Shown one piece after another: positions 16,182 to 24,817 of a stretch of 38,094 nucleotides of DNA. Positions within the stretch are counted from its first letter, which is position 1; each line of letters opens with the position of its first letter. The DNA is taken from assembly GCA_903903205.1 (NCBI GenBank), contig CAIUXU010000189.1:1-38094 (forward strand). Direction: 5' to 3'. Below the pieces are notes generated by a model, which was not told where the DNA came from, did no database searches, and saw nothing but the letters and a program-made list of their open reading frames with translations. The position numbers and the translations under genes are program-made. The DNA comes from an uncultured Syntrophobacterales bacterium. GTDB lineage: Bacteria > Desulfobacterota > Syntrophia > Syntrophales > UBA5619.

Positions 16182-16378
16182 TGGAAGCCATTCTGAGCAT
16201 CACTTCGATTAACGGCAGGGTCGTGGAACGCATCCGGGAACGATATACCAATGACGACGAGATCAGGATGCTGCGGAGCAAGCCGAACGCGGAAACGGCG
16301 GCCTACCACGATTGGGTCGAGGAGTGCCTTTATTGGGGGCGACTGGAAAAGGCTAATTTAGGGCTGGAACTGGCATGA
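16181..16378 (+). CDS. Small tail-associated protein, paralog of the 29159 gene C-terminus
   Basis: This 65-residue protein begins with a one-base overlap (TAATG) with the chaperone stop. Its core, NGRVVERIRERYTNDDEI, then a Glu-rich region with DWVEECLYWGRLEKANLGL, matches the last ~70 residues of the protein at 29159 almost position for position. It therefore shares a small helical domain with a tail-end protein and may be a domain duplication within this phage. The function is unknown; location suggests a tail assembly accessory. Confidence 0.65.
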   Translation: MEAILSITSINGRVVERIRERYTNDDEIRMLRSKPNAETAAYHDWVEECLYWGRLEKANLGLELA

Positions 16379-16599
16379 CAGCGCAAGAGAATAAAGACAA
16401 CACCTGGAATATATGGGCAAAAAAGGTTCTCAGCGATATCGAGCGGATGGAAGAGAAGCTGGAACTTCTCACGGCAGAATTGGCCAAGTGTTGCTCTGCT
16501 ATAGAGGTGTTAAAAGCTCAGGCGGTCATCATCGGCGGAATCGGCGGAACTCTATCCGCCCTGGCAGTGAGCCTGATTGTGAGGCATCTCTATGGATAA
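16375..16599 (+). CDS. Coiled-coil protein with one C-terminal membrane segment (XhlA/holin-like)
   Basis: This 74-residue protein has an amphipathic helical N-terminus (residues about 8-48, VLSDIERMEEKLELLTAELA) and a single hydrophobic segment VIIGGIGGTLSALAVSLIV at residues about 51-69. That layout resembles small XhlA-type or Rz/holin accessory proteins. It is coupled to the previous gene by ATGA. It may belong to a lysis group with the DUF5675 and 17869 genes, or anchor an early tail-assembly step. Confidence 0.55.
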   Translation: MTAQENKDNTWNIWAKKVLSDIERMEEKLELLTAELAKCCSAIEVLKAQAVIIGGIGGTLSALAVSLIVRHLYG

Positions 16600-16617
16600 G
16601 AAAGAGGATACTTACTG

Positions 16618-16875
16618 ATGGCAGAACCCACTTTGCGACAACTTACTGACTTGCTGATCCGAACCGACGAGGACCTGCGTTGCCATCAAGAAGAGCTGTA
16701 CGCTCAATCGCAGGAACTCCGTGAAATGCAAAAGCGACTGGCGGTGATCATGCTGGCGCGGGTCGAAGATTTGGTAATGGTGCGGGAAGAAATCAAGATT
16801 GAAATCTGGAAATCCGCACTGCTGAGAGTGCAGAAAACCCAGGGGGTGCGGCATGAGTCGCCTGATACCGTCTGA
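16618..16875 (+). CDS. Hypothetical coiled-coil protein
   Basis: This 85-residue, mostly helical protein is rich in Glu, Gln, Arg and Leu (IRTDEDLRCHQEELYAQSQE then LREMQKRLAVIML). The pattern fits a coiled coil along most of the length. There is a weak GAGGATA upstream. Its 3' end overlaps the start of the next gene by 23 bases. No family is recognised. Confidence 0.5.
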   Translation: MAEPTLRQLTDLLIRTDEDLRCHQEELYAQSQELREMQKRLAVIMLARVEDLVMVREEIKIEIWKSALLRVQKTQGVRHESPDTV

Positions 16876-17041
16876 GTGCCCGTACTGCGGACAGGCATCT
16901 GTGATCACGCACACGACATGCGAGGAAACAATCTACCGCTGCCAGGGCTGTCTGGACCACTGGACATATCACAACAGGAGACAACGTGGAGAAAAGGCTA
17001 AAATGCCCTCTGTGCCGCAGCTTAAATCTGACGCGGTATGA
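16853..17041 (+). CDS. Small zinc-ribbon protein
   Basis: This 62-residue protein has CPYCGQ near residue 9 and CQGC near residue 30, a two-CxxC zinc ribbon. The end is basic and then loses regularity. It overlaps the previous gene by 23 bases and the next by 56 bases in a different frame. It is the first of three consecutive Cys-rich small genes here, with unknown role. Confidence 0.5.
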   Translation: MSRLIPSECPYCGQASVITHTTCEETIYRCQGCLDHWTYHNRRQRGEKAKMPSVPQLKSDAV

Positions 17042-17195
17042 CGCGGAGGAGAAGACATACGAACTGATCACCTGTGATGACTGCAAACTGATTTGGAAGA
17101 AATTACTGACAGGGCGCTGGGTGGACCCGCTTACAGGCAACGCACGAGGGGATGTGCTGCTGGAGATGCCACATGATGATCTACTACCAGGATAA
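16986..17195 (+). CDS. Small zinc-ribbon protein, GTG start
   Basis: This 69-residue protein starts with GTG at 16986, preceded by AGGAGA. It carries CPLC (residue 7) and CDDC (residue 30) with KLIWKKLLTGRW after them, a compact zinc ribbon like that of its upstream neighbour but not closely similar. Its 3' end overlaps the next gene. Role unknown; such ribbons often bind nucleic acid or partner proteins. Confidence 0.5.
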   Translation: MEKRLKCPLCRSLNLTRYDAEEKTYELITCDDCKLIWKKLLTGRWVDPLTGNARGDVLLEMPHDDLLPG

Positions 17196-17334
17196 CAGGT
17201 GCGATGTGACGAAAGCACACTGCCAGAGAGGGTCGCTCCCGGAGTGCCCGGAGCTGCGAAACGGGTTGGAAATACCCTGTCCGCATTTCGAGCATAAAAT
17301 CCGCAGCGGGTATCAGGTTGATACGAAAGGGTGA
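17173..17334 (+). CDS. Small Cys-rich hypothetical protein
   Basis: This 53-residue frame (MMIYYQDNRCDVTKAHCQRG) has five cysteines in CDV, HC, PEC and PCP contexts, so metal or disulfide chemistry is possible. I chose the ATG at 17173 because GGAG lies 7 bases upstream; an in-frame ATG at 17152 is inside the previous gene. No family is recognised. Confidence 0.4.
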   Translation: MMIYYQDNRCDVTKAHCQRGSLPECPELRNGLEIPCPHFEHKIRSGYQVDTKG

Positions 17335-17443
17335 GATGAGCAGAAAGATCGATCATCGCTGGAATCGGCGTGATCCTCTGGAAGATCTTCCTGGGTCATA
17401 TCGACCTGATCATTAAGTAGAGTCTGCGACACGGGGTGGGGTG

Positions 17444-17863
17444 ATGATCACGGCTCGGCTCATCCGGACGGAAACCTCGGACCAGGGAACCTTTGGGATC
17501 CTGGAGGCCTCCGGATTTGTCTGTCATACGGCCGAGCCTCCCTGGCGAGACAATCAGCCGGGGATCTCCTGCATCCCGCCAGGCGTTTACCTGGTAGAAC
17601 CATGGAACAGCCGCCGTTTTCCACGGACATTCCACATCCGGAACGTTGTGGAACGGGTCGCGATTCTTACCCACACGGGAAATCTGGCCGGGGATCCGTC
17701 GAGGGGATGGCGGCGCCATACCCTGGGCTGCATCCTTCCGGGATTGAAGCGGGGATATATCGAGAAGCAAAGGGCGGTCCTTTTATCGAGTACCGCAATG
17801 AACCGGATCCGGGAGGTGGTAGGTTCCGCCGTCTGGTCCCTGACGATCGAACAGCGGAGGTAA
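17444..17863 (+). CDS. DUF5675 family protein
   Basis: This 139-residue protein fits DUF5675: LIRTETSDQGTFGIL, then CHTAEPPWRDNQPGISCIPP, GVYLVE, an IRNVVERVAILTHTGN segment, and LGCILPG. The family is frequent next to phage lysis genes and has a conserved His-Asn and Cys that look catalytic, but no activity is established to my knowledge. It is the only candidate for a lytic enzyme in this region. The ATG at 17444 follows a GGGGTGGGG stretch; a GTG at 17441 is also possible. It precedes a holin-like membrane protein. Confidence 0.75.
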   Translation: MITARLIRTETSDQGTFGILEASGFVCHTAEPPWRDNQPGISCIPPGVYLVEPWNSRRFPRTFHIRNVVERVAILTHTGNLAGDPSRGWRRHTLGCILPGLKRGYIEKQRAVLLSSTAMNRIREVVGSAVWSLTIEQRR

Positions 17864-17868
17864 GGGTC

Positions 17869-18447
17869 ATGGATTGGTTGAGCAGCGTTTTCAGCACGGG
17901 CGCATCGGCGCTCTCCGGCGGGATTCTGGGGCTTTTCGGCGGACTCTTTTCGCGCCTGTTTGACTGGCTGACGGTCCGGGAGAAGATCAAGCAGGATAAA
18001 CTCCGCTATGACCACGAAATAGCCGTTTTGCAGATTGAGACACAGCGCGACGTTGTCGTCGCCAGGGAGGAGGCAAACGCCCGGCGCGAAGTCGCCGAAT
18101 CGGAAGCGCTCGGCAAATCCTTCGAAGCGGACCGGGCCACCTACCTGGTCCCGGAGATCGCGAAGGATCTCCCCTCCTGGGCGCGCGGGATTGTCGCCGC
18201 GGTGATGGCCTTTGTCGATTTTGTCCGCGGGATGACGCGGCCGGGGTTAACGCTCTACCTCTGCGTTCTGACGACGATGATCTATATGCAGGTTCAAACG
18301 GCGATCATCAAGGCGGGTGGCGAGCCGATCACCAAAGAGATGTCCTATGGTTTGATCAAACTCATCATCGAAACGGTGCTCTTTTTGACGACGACGGCCG
18401 TGTGCTGGTGGTTTGCCGCACGGGCGAAGTCTGCGCAGGAGAAATAG
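17869..18447 (+). CDS. Putative holin (three membrane segments, GTA-holin-like)
   Basis: This 192-residue protein has a hydrophobic N-terminus (LSGGILGLFGGLFSRL), a Lys/Glu/Arg helical middle (about residues 38-95) and two or three hydrophobic helices near the end (GIVAAVMAFVDFVRG, LTLYLCVLTTMIY, IETVLFLTTTAVCWWF). This resembles the three-TM holin family first described in gene-transfer agents. A holin would open the inner membrane at lysis. A strong GGAGGTAAGG precedes the ATG and overlaps the upstream stop. Another role, such as in tail assembly, is possible given its place just before the tape measure. Confidence 0.6.
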   Translation: MDWLSSVFSTGASALSGGILGLFGGLFSRLFDWLTVREKIKQDKLRYDHEIAVLQIETQRDVVVAREEANARREVAESEALGKSFEADRATYLVPEIAKDLPSWARGIVAAVMAFVDFVRGMTRPGLTLYLCVLTTMIYMQVQTAIIKAGGEPITKEMSYGLIKLIIETVLFLTTTAVCWWFAARAKSAQEK

Positions 18448-18450
18448 GAA

Positions 18451-21129
18451 ATGGCCAACGTATCCAAAACAGTGGAGATTGTTTTTGGAGGGAAAGACGA
18501 CCTCAGCAAGGTGATCGACCAGATCGGGCGGAAGTTTGACGACCTGGGCGGCCTGACCGACAAGATCACCGAACCGCTGGCCAAGGTCGGCAAATCCATC
18601 CTGGAGATCGACGCCGCCCTCATGGCGCTCGCGATCGGTGGTCTGGCGTACGCAATCAAGGAATCCTCCTCGTTCAACAAATCCTTTGCGCTGATCTCCA
18701 CGTCGATCACCGCGACCGGCGACGACCTGGCCAAGTATCGGACGGACATCCTGAACTACTCCACCACGTCGGTGAAATCTCTCGAAGAGATCAACGCATC
18801 TCTCTACACAGCGGCCCAGGCGGGGGTGAAATACGCGGATTCGATTGGCTTTATCCGCAAGGCGGAGGAGCTTGCCGTCGCGAACAACGCGAACCTGAAC
18901 ACGACGGTCGATCTGTTGACCGGGACGATGAACTCCTATGGCTATACCCTGAAAGATGTCGCCCGCCTGAATGACATCTTCTTCACCTCCACGCTGATCG
19001 GCAAGCAGACGATTGACGACCTGGGCCAAAGCATGGGCCAGGTCGTCGGCATCGCGGCCAATTCGGGCGTATCGTTTGAGGAACTGTCGGCGGCCATCGC
19101 CACCCTGACAGCCAAGGGACTGAAAACCGAGGAGGCGATTACGGCGGTCAAGGGGGTGATCACGACGATCATCGCCCCCTCCAAAGAGGCGGCGACTGCG
19201 GCGAAGGAGCTCGGCCTGAACTTCTCGCTGACAGAGTTGAGTACCAAAGGCTTCTCCGCCATGCTGACCGAGATCATGGCGAAGACAGGCGGCAGCAAAG
19301 AGAAGATGGTCGATCTCTTCAACGAAGTCCGCGCGATGAACGGGGCCTTGATGCTGACCGGCGACGGGATGAAATTCTTCGGAACCGCGCTCGACCAGAT
19401 CAAGAATTCGACCGGGTCGGCGGAAGAGGCCTATGCGAAGATGGTGGCGACATTCTCCAATCAAAGCCAGATGATGATCAACGTCGCCCGGACAACGATG
19501 GTGGACATTGGAACCCAGATCGAACCCTCCGCCGCCAGGGTCGCCGGGGCGCTTGCCGGCCTCTTCACCGGGATCAAGATCGGCGTGGAAGCCGGTGCGT
19601 TTGACCCGCTCTTTGCCTACCTCGATCAGGTGGCGGGCTCCCTTGCGACCTGGTTCAATGGGATCGCGACAGCGATGCCGGAGGCGTTCTCCAAACTCAA
19701 TTTCGCAGGTCTTATCGCCGCGTTTACCGACCTCGGCCGCGCAATCAATGACTATTTCGGCGGGATGGACCTGACCCAAGCGGATGACCTGGCCGGCGTG
19801 ATGCAGCTCTTGATCGACATGGTCACCGGCATCGTTCGCGTCAGCACAGGGATGGCCGACGCCTTCCGGCCTTTTGCAACGGTGATTCTTGATTTCTTTA
19901 CGACGCTTGCCGCAGGCGGTCCGGAGACACAAGCGACGATGGGCCAGATCCTTGCGTTTTCCCAGGCGATCCAGTCGGCCGGCCTGGGCGTTGTCGCCGC
20001 GATCCTGGCGATCAATGAATTCCAGGTCTCGATGCGGGGGATCTTTGAGGTGATTGCCGGAGGCGCTTCGCTTGTGGCGAACGGCTTGAAGACCACATTG
20101 TTGCTAATTATGGACTGGATACTGCAACTTGAGGGAGCGATAGTCCAGACCATCAACACATTAACGGGGGGAATGTTTCCAGGGCTGGGAGCTCTCCAGG
20201 AACAGATAGGGCAGCAAATTACAGCAGGCCGTGATGCTATCGAAAAAAGCGGGCTTTCCGCAGCCGATGCTCTATCAAAAATGGGCGACGGATTTGTCAG
20301 ACTGGGCACCGAAACCGGAGTCAGCAGGGACAGGGCGGAGGAGTTACGCAAGAAGCTGACCGAGATCCCCGCCGTAACCGCCCCGGAGATCAAGATCACG
20401 GGCGTCGCCGAGACGGCCAAAACGGTCGAAGAAATCAGCGTCGCCCTCGAAACAATTCCGGAAAAGTTGCAAACCACGGTCGAAGTCCTCGCCGACGGAT
20501 CCACGATTGAAAGGGCCGCCGGCATGATCAAACAGACCTTTCCGGATGGCCAGGTAGTGTGGACAAATATCGGCCTTAAAACGGACGGCGCCAGCATCGA
20601 TGCGGCAAAATCCAAACTGGACAAAGCCGCGCCCGACAAAAAAGAGATCGAGGTGCAACTTAAACTGGATGAGATCAAACTAAAGGAAAAGTCAGACATC
20701 ATCCAGAAGTCGATCGAATGGAAGGCCAAAATAGATATTGCCAATATTGAAGCCAATACAAAAATCATGGAGGCGACGTTCAAGTCGCTTGACAATACAA
20801 TCACCAACACGGGAGCGACCATGTCGTCCCTCGCAGGTACATATGCGTCCATGCAAACCGCAGGCAAGGGGGGCACTTCGGTGATCGAGCAGTTGATGTC
20901 CGACGAGAACAAGCGGAGGGAGGAGACACTGACGCTCCAGAAGCAATTGACGACGGCGGAGATCGACAATGTGAAGAAGCGAAACGATGCTATGGACCGG
21001 GGGGAATCCACGATCACGATTAACGGAGCGGGGTTACAGCCCCACCTCGAAGCATTTATGTTTACGATTCTCGAAGCGATTCAGGTCCGGGCCAACGCCG
21101 AGGGTCAGAAATTCCTTGTGGGGGTGTAG
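18451..21129 (+). CDS. Tape measure protein (TP901-type)
   Basis: This 892-residue protein sets tail length. At about 0.15 nm per residue it predicts a tail near 130 nm. The N-terminal half is a TP901-type core (FNKSFALISTSITATGDDLA, AAQAGVKYADSIGFI, then IGKQTIDDLGQSMGQVVGIA). A hydrophobic zone follows at about residues 450-570, as in proteins inserted into the host membrane during ejection. The C-terminal third is helical and Lys/Glu-rich. The segment around 20100-20330 uses more AT-rich codons than the rest, hinting at mosaic recombination. It is followed by tail-tip genes. Confidence 0.88.
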   Translation: MANVSKTVEIVFGGKDDLSKVIDQIGRKFDDLGGLTDKITEPLAKVGKSILEIDAALMALAIGGLAYAIKESSSFNKSFALISTSITATGDDLAKYRTDILNYSTTSVKSLEEINASLYTAAQAGVKYADSIGFIRKAEELAVANNANLNTTVDLLTGTMNSYGYTLKDVARLNDIFFTSTLIGKQTIDDLGQSMGQVVGIAANSGVSFEELSAAIATLTAKGLKTEEAITAVKGVITTIIAPSKEAATAAKELGLNFSLTELSTKGFSAMLTEIMAKTGGSKEKMVDLFNEVRAMNGALMLTGDGMKFFGTALDQIKNSTGSAEEAYAKMVATFSNQSQMMINVARTTMVDIGTQIEPSAARVAGALAGLFTGIKIGVEAGAFDPLFAYLDQVAGSLATWFNGIATAMPEAFSKLNFAGLIAAFTDLGRAINDYFGGMDLTQADDLAGVMQLLIDMVTGIVRVSTGMADAFRPFATVILDFFTTLAAGGPETQATMGQILAFSQAIQSAGLGVVAAILAINEFQVSMRGIFEVIAGGASLVANGLKTTLLLIMDWILQLEGAIVQTINTLTGGMFPGLGALQEQIGQQITAGRDAIEKSGLSAADALSKMGDGFVRLGTETGVSRDRAEELRKKLTEIPAVTAPEIKITGVAETAKTVEEISVALETIPEKLQTTVEVLADGSTIERAAGMIKQTFPDGQVVWTNIGLKTDGASIDAAKSKLDKAAPDKKEIEVQLKLDEIKLKEKSDIIQKSIEWKAKIDIANIEANTKIMEATFKSLDNTITNTGATMSSLAGTYASMQTAGKGGTSVIEQLMSDENKRREETLTLQKQLTTAEIDNVKKRNDAMDRGESTITINGAGLQPHLEAFMFTILEAIQVRANAEGQKFLVGV

Positions 21130-21131
21130 GG

Positions 21132-21476
21132 ATGATAGGGGTAGCGGCCAGGACGTTTGATCAGGAAGGAAGCCGGATATACAGGGGGGGATTGGATCGC
21201 GACGACGTCACCGCGCGACGAATCTCCCGGACGGCGACGCTGGACGGAGGGTGTCTGATCAGCGACATGGGGGCGTCGGTCAGCGACAAGAATATAACGA
21301 TTGAAATCAATAACGCAAGCTCTGACGAGATCATCTTCGCCCGGTATATCACCGAAACGTATGGTTCCGTTACGTTGACGACGGAGATCTCCTGTTATTC
21401 GGCGGCGCCGGAGTCCTGTACCGTCAAGGACGGGGTATTGACGCTCAAGTTCCTGATTGAGGGACAACTTTCTTAG
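21132..21476 (+). CDS. Hypothetical tail protein
   Basis: This 114-residue protein starts 2 bases after the tape measure stop. It has a beta-rich pattern (CLISDMGASVSDKNITIEIN, IIFARYI, VTLTTEISCYSA, LTLKFLIEGQLS). No family is recognised. The position directly after the tape measure suggests a distal tail or tail-tip component, where lambda has gpM. Confidence 0.55.
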   Translation: MIGVAARTFDQEGSRIYRGGLDRDDVTARRISRTATLDGGCLISDMGASVSDKNITIEINNASSDEIIFARYITETYGSVTLTTEISCYSAAPESCTVKDGVLTLKFLIEGQLS

Positions 21477-21485
21477 GAGGAGAAG

Positions 21486-21929
21486 ATGGGAAGCACGTTT
21501 ACGCTTTATGGAGCGGCGCGGAAACAGATACTCGGCGCCATTGACCTCGCTACCGATACAGTCAAACTGGCGCTCGTAACGTCATCCTACACGCCGAGCC
21601 TGCTTGACTCGGCGTGGGCGCAGGTATCCGATTTCGAGGTTGCGGCTGTAGCAAGCCCGAGCAACGGCTACACGGCGGGCGGGAAGGAGTTGACGGAATG
21701 CGAGGTGACGAATACGGCCACGGAGTCGACATTTGATGCGGCGGATGTGACGTGGACGCTCTTGACCGGGACATTCCGCTACGGGGTCCTGTACGTCGTC
21801 GGGACAAAAGGCGGCGTCGTCAACCCCCTGTTGGGATATGTCCTGTACGATTCAACGCCTTCCGACATCAATATCAATGCTGTCGATTGGACGACACAAT
21901 GGAACGGAAACGGGATCATTACCTGCTAA
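21486..21929 (+). CDS. Phage tail structural protein (uncharacterised family)
   Basis: This 147-residue protein resembles a small structural family seen in many tailed phages, with GAIDLATDTVKLALVTSSY near the start, NGYTAGGKELTECEVT, DAADVTWTL, and RYGVLYVVG. These are all-beta proteins, often near tail-fibre genes, with no defined function. AGGAGGAGAAG precedes the ATG. It is probably part of the tail tip or a fibre attachment. Confidence 0.6.
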   Translation: MGSTFTLYGAARKQILGAIDLATDTVKLALVTSSYTPSLLDSAWAQVSDFEVAAVASPSNGYTAGGKELTECEVTNTATESTFDAADVTWTLLTGTFRYGVLYVVGTKGGVVNPLLGYVLYDSTPSDININAVDWTTQWNGNGIITC

Positions 21930-21944
21930 GGCGGCTAAGGGCAC

Positions 21945-24806
21945 ATGGGACAGGTAAAAATTACAGGCGGCGGCCCGACCGGGCTGTATGACATCGAGAT
22001 CCTGCAACCGCTTGATAAGGCTGCGGCCAGGCAAGCCGATATCGCGGCGCATCTCGTCCTGTATGACACAAAATATATACCAGAGGCGGCTACCGCGACG
22101 TTGACCGCCCGCTCGGCGGTCGCCGCAGCCGCGAGCGCGTTGAGTACGGCGCCCCCGGCTGCGGTACAGTCTTGCCGAAGCGCGCTCTTGAGGGCTCAAG
22201 AAGCGTTGGAGGCCTCTATCCGTAAAAGCGCGGCACTCCTGCTCAGCAAGGAAGCGCTGAAGAAAGAGCAGGACATGCTGACAAAGGCGACAGAGGTTGT
22301 TGCGCGCACCGGAGTATGGTGCGCGGACCTTACGGAAGTCCTGGCTGCAGGATCGACTGCGGGAACCATAGAAGTGAACGGCGTCGATTCGCAAATCATC
22401 ATCCGGCCGCGAGGCTCCGTGACCGAGTCCACCGGAATCATTCAGCACGTCGGATTAAACAAGGCGACAGGGACGTTTGTCAACCTCGCGCTACTGGCGG
22501 CATGGCAGAAGTATAAACCGACGTGCCGCATAGGCGTCTTGACCACAGTCGATACGGCGGGGAATACGTGCGCGCTCAACCTGGTTTCGGCCCTGAGCTC
22601 GGTACAGTCTCTGGACATTAACAGGGAGACATCGCTATCAAACGTCCCGATCGTCTATATGGACTGCAACGCGGAAGTGTTCAACCCCGGCGACAGGGTC
22701 GTAGTCGAGTTCATAAACCAGAGCTGGGCGACCCCCAGGGTGATCGGGTTCGAGGATCACCCGGTCGGTCCCGGAGGCGTTGCGTTGCCGGCAGCAGATT
22801 ATTTTGTGTTCACGACAAGCGGAATAAAGTTGGTGAATATAGGATCGGGCGGGGTGAAGTTGCTCGCCTCCCGGAGCAACGCCGACGCGTACCACGGAAA
22901 CTCAGCGGGCACCCCGGTGACGTGGTTCAGCAAGCGATTCATGCACGATGTTGGGACGACAGGGACGCGGGAGCTCTATTTTATCGCGACATCGCTATGG
23001 CTTAACCCGCAACCGTTTGTCGGCGGGGCGGCGTTCTTTGCCGCAAACCCGTCGCACCCGCTGGTAACGAATACCGCAAGCACGCAGATTACGTCCACCG
23101 CACAAGTGCTGACCGACTTGAACCACGTGAACGAGGAAGTCAACCACGCGCACACCTACGTTTCAGACCCCGTTGGAAATGACAACTGGCGCTTCATGGG
23201 CGTGGGGGAGTCAGGCGACTGCGAGGACTTTGCGTTGACAAAGGCGCAGAAACTCCTGGACATGGGATACCCGGCGTCCGCGATCCATCTGGAAGGGGGA
23301 GTCGTCGAAGCAAATGTGATCGGCCACGCCTGGCTCGTTGTGCAGACGACGATAGGCGACTTTGCCCTGGATACCAAAAGCGATCGGGTCGTTGCCAACG
23401 CCAGCCTGACGAATGCCCTGGGCCTTGCGTACACCGGCAGGCGACGGCAGATCGGAATGAACTGGGCTTTTGTGGATAGCTGGGGTTGGGTGCTATCGTC
23501 CAGCCAGCAACAGGATGCTCTATGGACGACCTGCTGGTACATCCTCGACCCGTTGCTCAACATTTTCTATGAGATGTTCCCCGGACAAACGACGACCACC
23601 CCATTTTACGGGGCAGCGGACCTGCTTGGGAACTGGGTCATATCGCACCCGTCGGTAAATTTTTCGGATGACAACGCCACAATTTACACGGCTATTAACG
23701 GGTGGGTGCAGGGGTTCCATCTCGGAGACAATGCGCTCGAAAACCGGGTAGTCGGGCCGTACTCAGGACTCGGCTACGTGGATACGGACGGGAACGTCAT
23801 TATTGCAGACGAGTCAGGCACCAAAGAGTGGTGGTTCGGATACCCCAGAGACAAGGTGTTGGTTACAGAATTTGAAGATATCCCCGGAATCCATCTGTAT
23901 TTCATCCATGATACGCTGTTGGGGGATTTCAAGGCGCTGTACGATGTGCGGGTCTCTGACGAGGATGGCTGTTACGGGTACGAGTACCACTATGCAGAGG
24001 GCACGTTTACGGCCGAATATTCGGTCCCGGCGAACCCCGAGATTATTACCCGCACGGAACCGAATAGCCAGTACAGACGAAACTACACATACACCACGAC
24101 ACGAACCAACATCCTGTCGGGATCGCAAAAAAATTGGGTGGATAGCGGCCACTACCGGTTCGAGTGGTATCATATCATCACCTCTTCACCGGAGGCGTGG
24201 GGCTGGACCTGGGTGGAGGGCGATATCGACGGCGGAACAGGAACGGGACTCGCCGATTACCATTTGAAGATAGAATGGACAGACCCGGAAGAGCCCGATT
24301 TCCAAGTCTACCAAGAGTCAACCGTCTCCTTTGAGAATGTCCCTTACAATCCCGACACAGGGACGGGCGGCGGCTATGAAGTATCGAGTTGCGTTACGGC
24401 GCCCGCGATAAGCAAAGCGAAGACAGCATGCCCGGTTGGAATGGATGACACCTACGACCCCAATATCTGCCTGCTGTTTGAGGATACGACAGGTGAACTG
24501 CACAAATACCCGTATACATTTACGAGCGAAAATAGCGATCGGACATACGTTGCGTATGACACCACGCTCGACTGTTACGCCATCAACCCCGAAAAACCGG
24601 ACAACATCCTGTTCAGGTGGATGGATTTCAGCATCGGTACGGCGAAGGTGGCCGGGTTCGTCATCAACGGATCATCCGGGCTGATCAAGAAGGTTTTCCG
24701 TGGCGGGTCGCCGTATCTCGGCACGCTCGCTGCGGCGCTCGGAACCAGCGAGAGCGCAATCCTCGGCCTCGCTTACGTTCCCTCAACAAACAGATTGAAC
24801 CCATAG
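21945..24806 (+). CDS. Large tail-tip protein with transglutaminase-like cysteine peptidase domain (C93/LapG-like)
   Basis: This 953-residue protein has three parts. The N-terminus (about 1-130) is Ala-rich and helical (coiled coil, QEALEASIRKSAALLLSKEA). The middle contains a bacterial transglutaminase-like cysteine proteinase (BTLCP, peptidase C93) domain: Cys426 in GDCEDFAL, His461 in GHAWLVV and Asp476 in ALDTKSD, with spacings 35 and 15 close to the LapG triad. The C-terminal ~450 residues are beta-rich with Trp/Tyr/Thr, like a tail-tip or surface-binding region. LapG-type enzymes cleave surface adhesins, so this could digest host surface protein or peptidoglycan cross-links during entry. 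It sits in the tail gene block, with no signal peptide. Confidence 0.7.
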   Translation: MGQVKITGGGPTGLYDIEILQPLDKAAARQADIAAHLVLYDTKYIPEAATATLTARSAVAAAASALSTAPPAAVQSCRSALLRAQEALEASIRKSAALLLSKEALKKEQDMLTKATEVVARTGVWCADLTEVLAAGSTAGTIEVNGVDSQIIIRPRGSVTESTGIIQHVGLNKATGTFVNLALLAAWQKYKPTCRIGVLTTVDTAGNTCALNLVSALSSVQSLDINRETSLSNVPIVYMDCNAEVFNPGDRVVVEFINQSWATPRVIGFEDHPVGPGGVALPAADYFVFTTSGIKLVNIGSGGVKLLASRSNADAYHGNSAGTPVTWFSKRFMHDVGTTGTRELYFIATSLWLNPQPFVGGAAFFAANPSHPLVTNTASTQITSTAQVLTDLNHVNEEVNHAHTYVSDPVGNDNWRFMGVGESGDCEDFALTKAQKLLDMGYPASAIHLEGGVVEANVIGHAWLVVQTTIGDFALDTKSDRVVANASLTNALGLAYTGRRRQIGMNWAFVDSWGWVLSSSQQQDALWTTCWYILDPLLNIFYEMFPGQTTTTPFYGAADLLGNWVISHPSVNFSDDNATIYTAINGWVQGFHLGDNALENRVVGPYSGLGYVDTDGNVIIADESGTKEWWFGYPRDKVLVTEFEDIPGIHLYFIHDTLLGDFKALYDVRVSDEDGCYGYEYHYAEGTFTAEYSVPANPEIITRTEPNSQYRRNYTYTTTRTNILSGSQKNWVDSGHYRFEWYHIITSSPEAWGWTWVEGDIDGGTGTGLADYHLKIEWTDPEEPDFQVYQESTVSFENVPYNPDTGTGGGYEVSSCVTAPAISKAKTACPVGMDDTYDPNICLLFEDTTGELHKYPYTFTSENSDRTYVAYDTTLDCYAINPEKPDNILFRWMDFSIGTAKVAGFVINGSSGLIKKVFRGGSPYLGTLAAALGTSESAILGLAYVPSTNRLNP

Positions 24807-24817
24807 GAGGAGAAGAG

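Noticed and set aside
17336..17416. 26-codon frame starting MSRKIDHRW
   Set aside because: Too short and without family or a strong SD; the same DNA read in another frame gives a more plausible membrane peptide, so neither is called as a gene.
18247..19932. Long antisense open frame (561 codons) opposite the tape measure
   Set aside because: Arg/Gly/His-rich, no domain, and opposite a clear TP901-type tape measure. It is a coding shadow.
19752..21017. Antisense open frame of 421 codons over the end of the tape measure
   Set aside because: Ser/Ile/Val-rich, no family, and covers strong coding sequence on the + strand.
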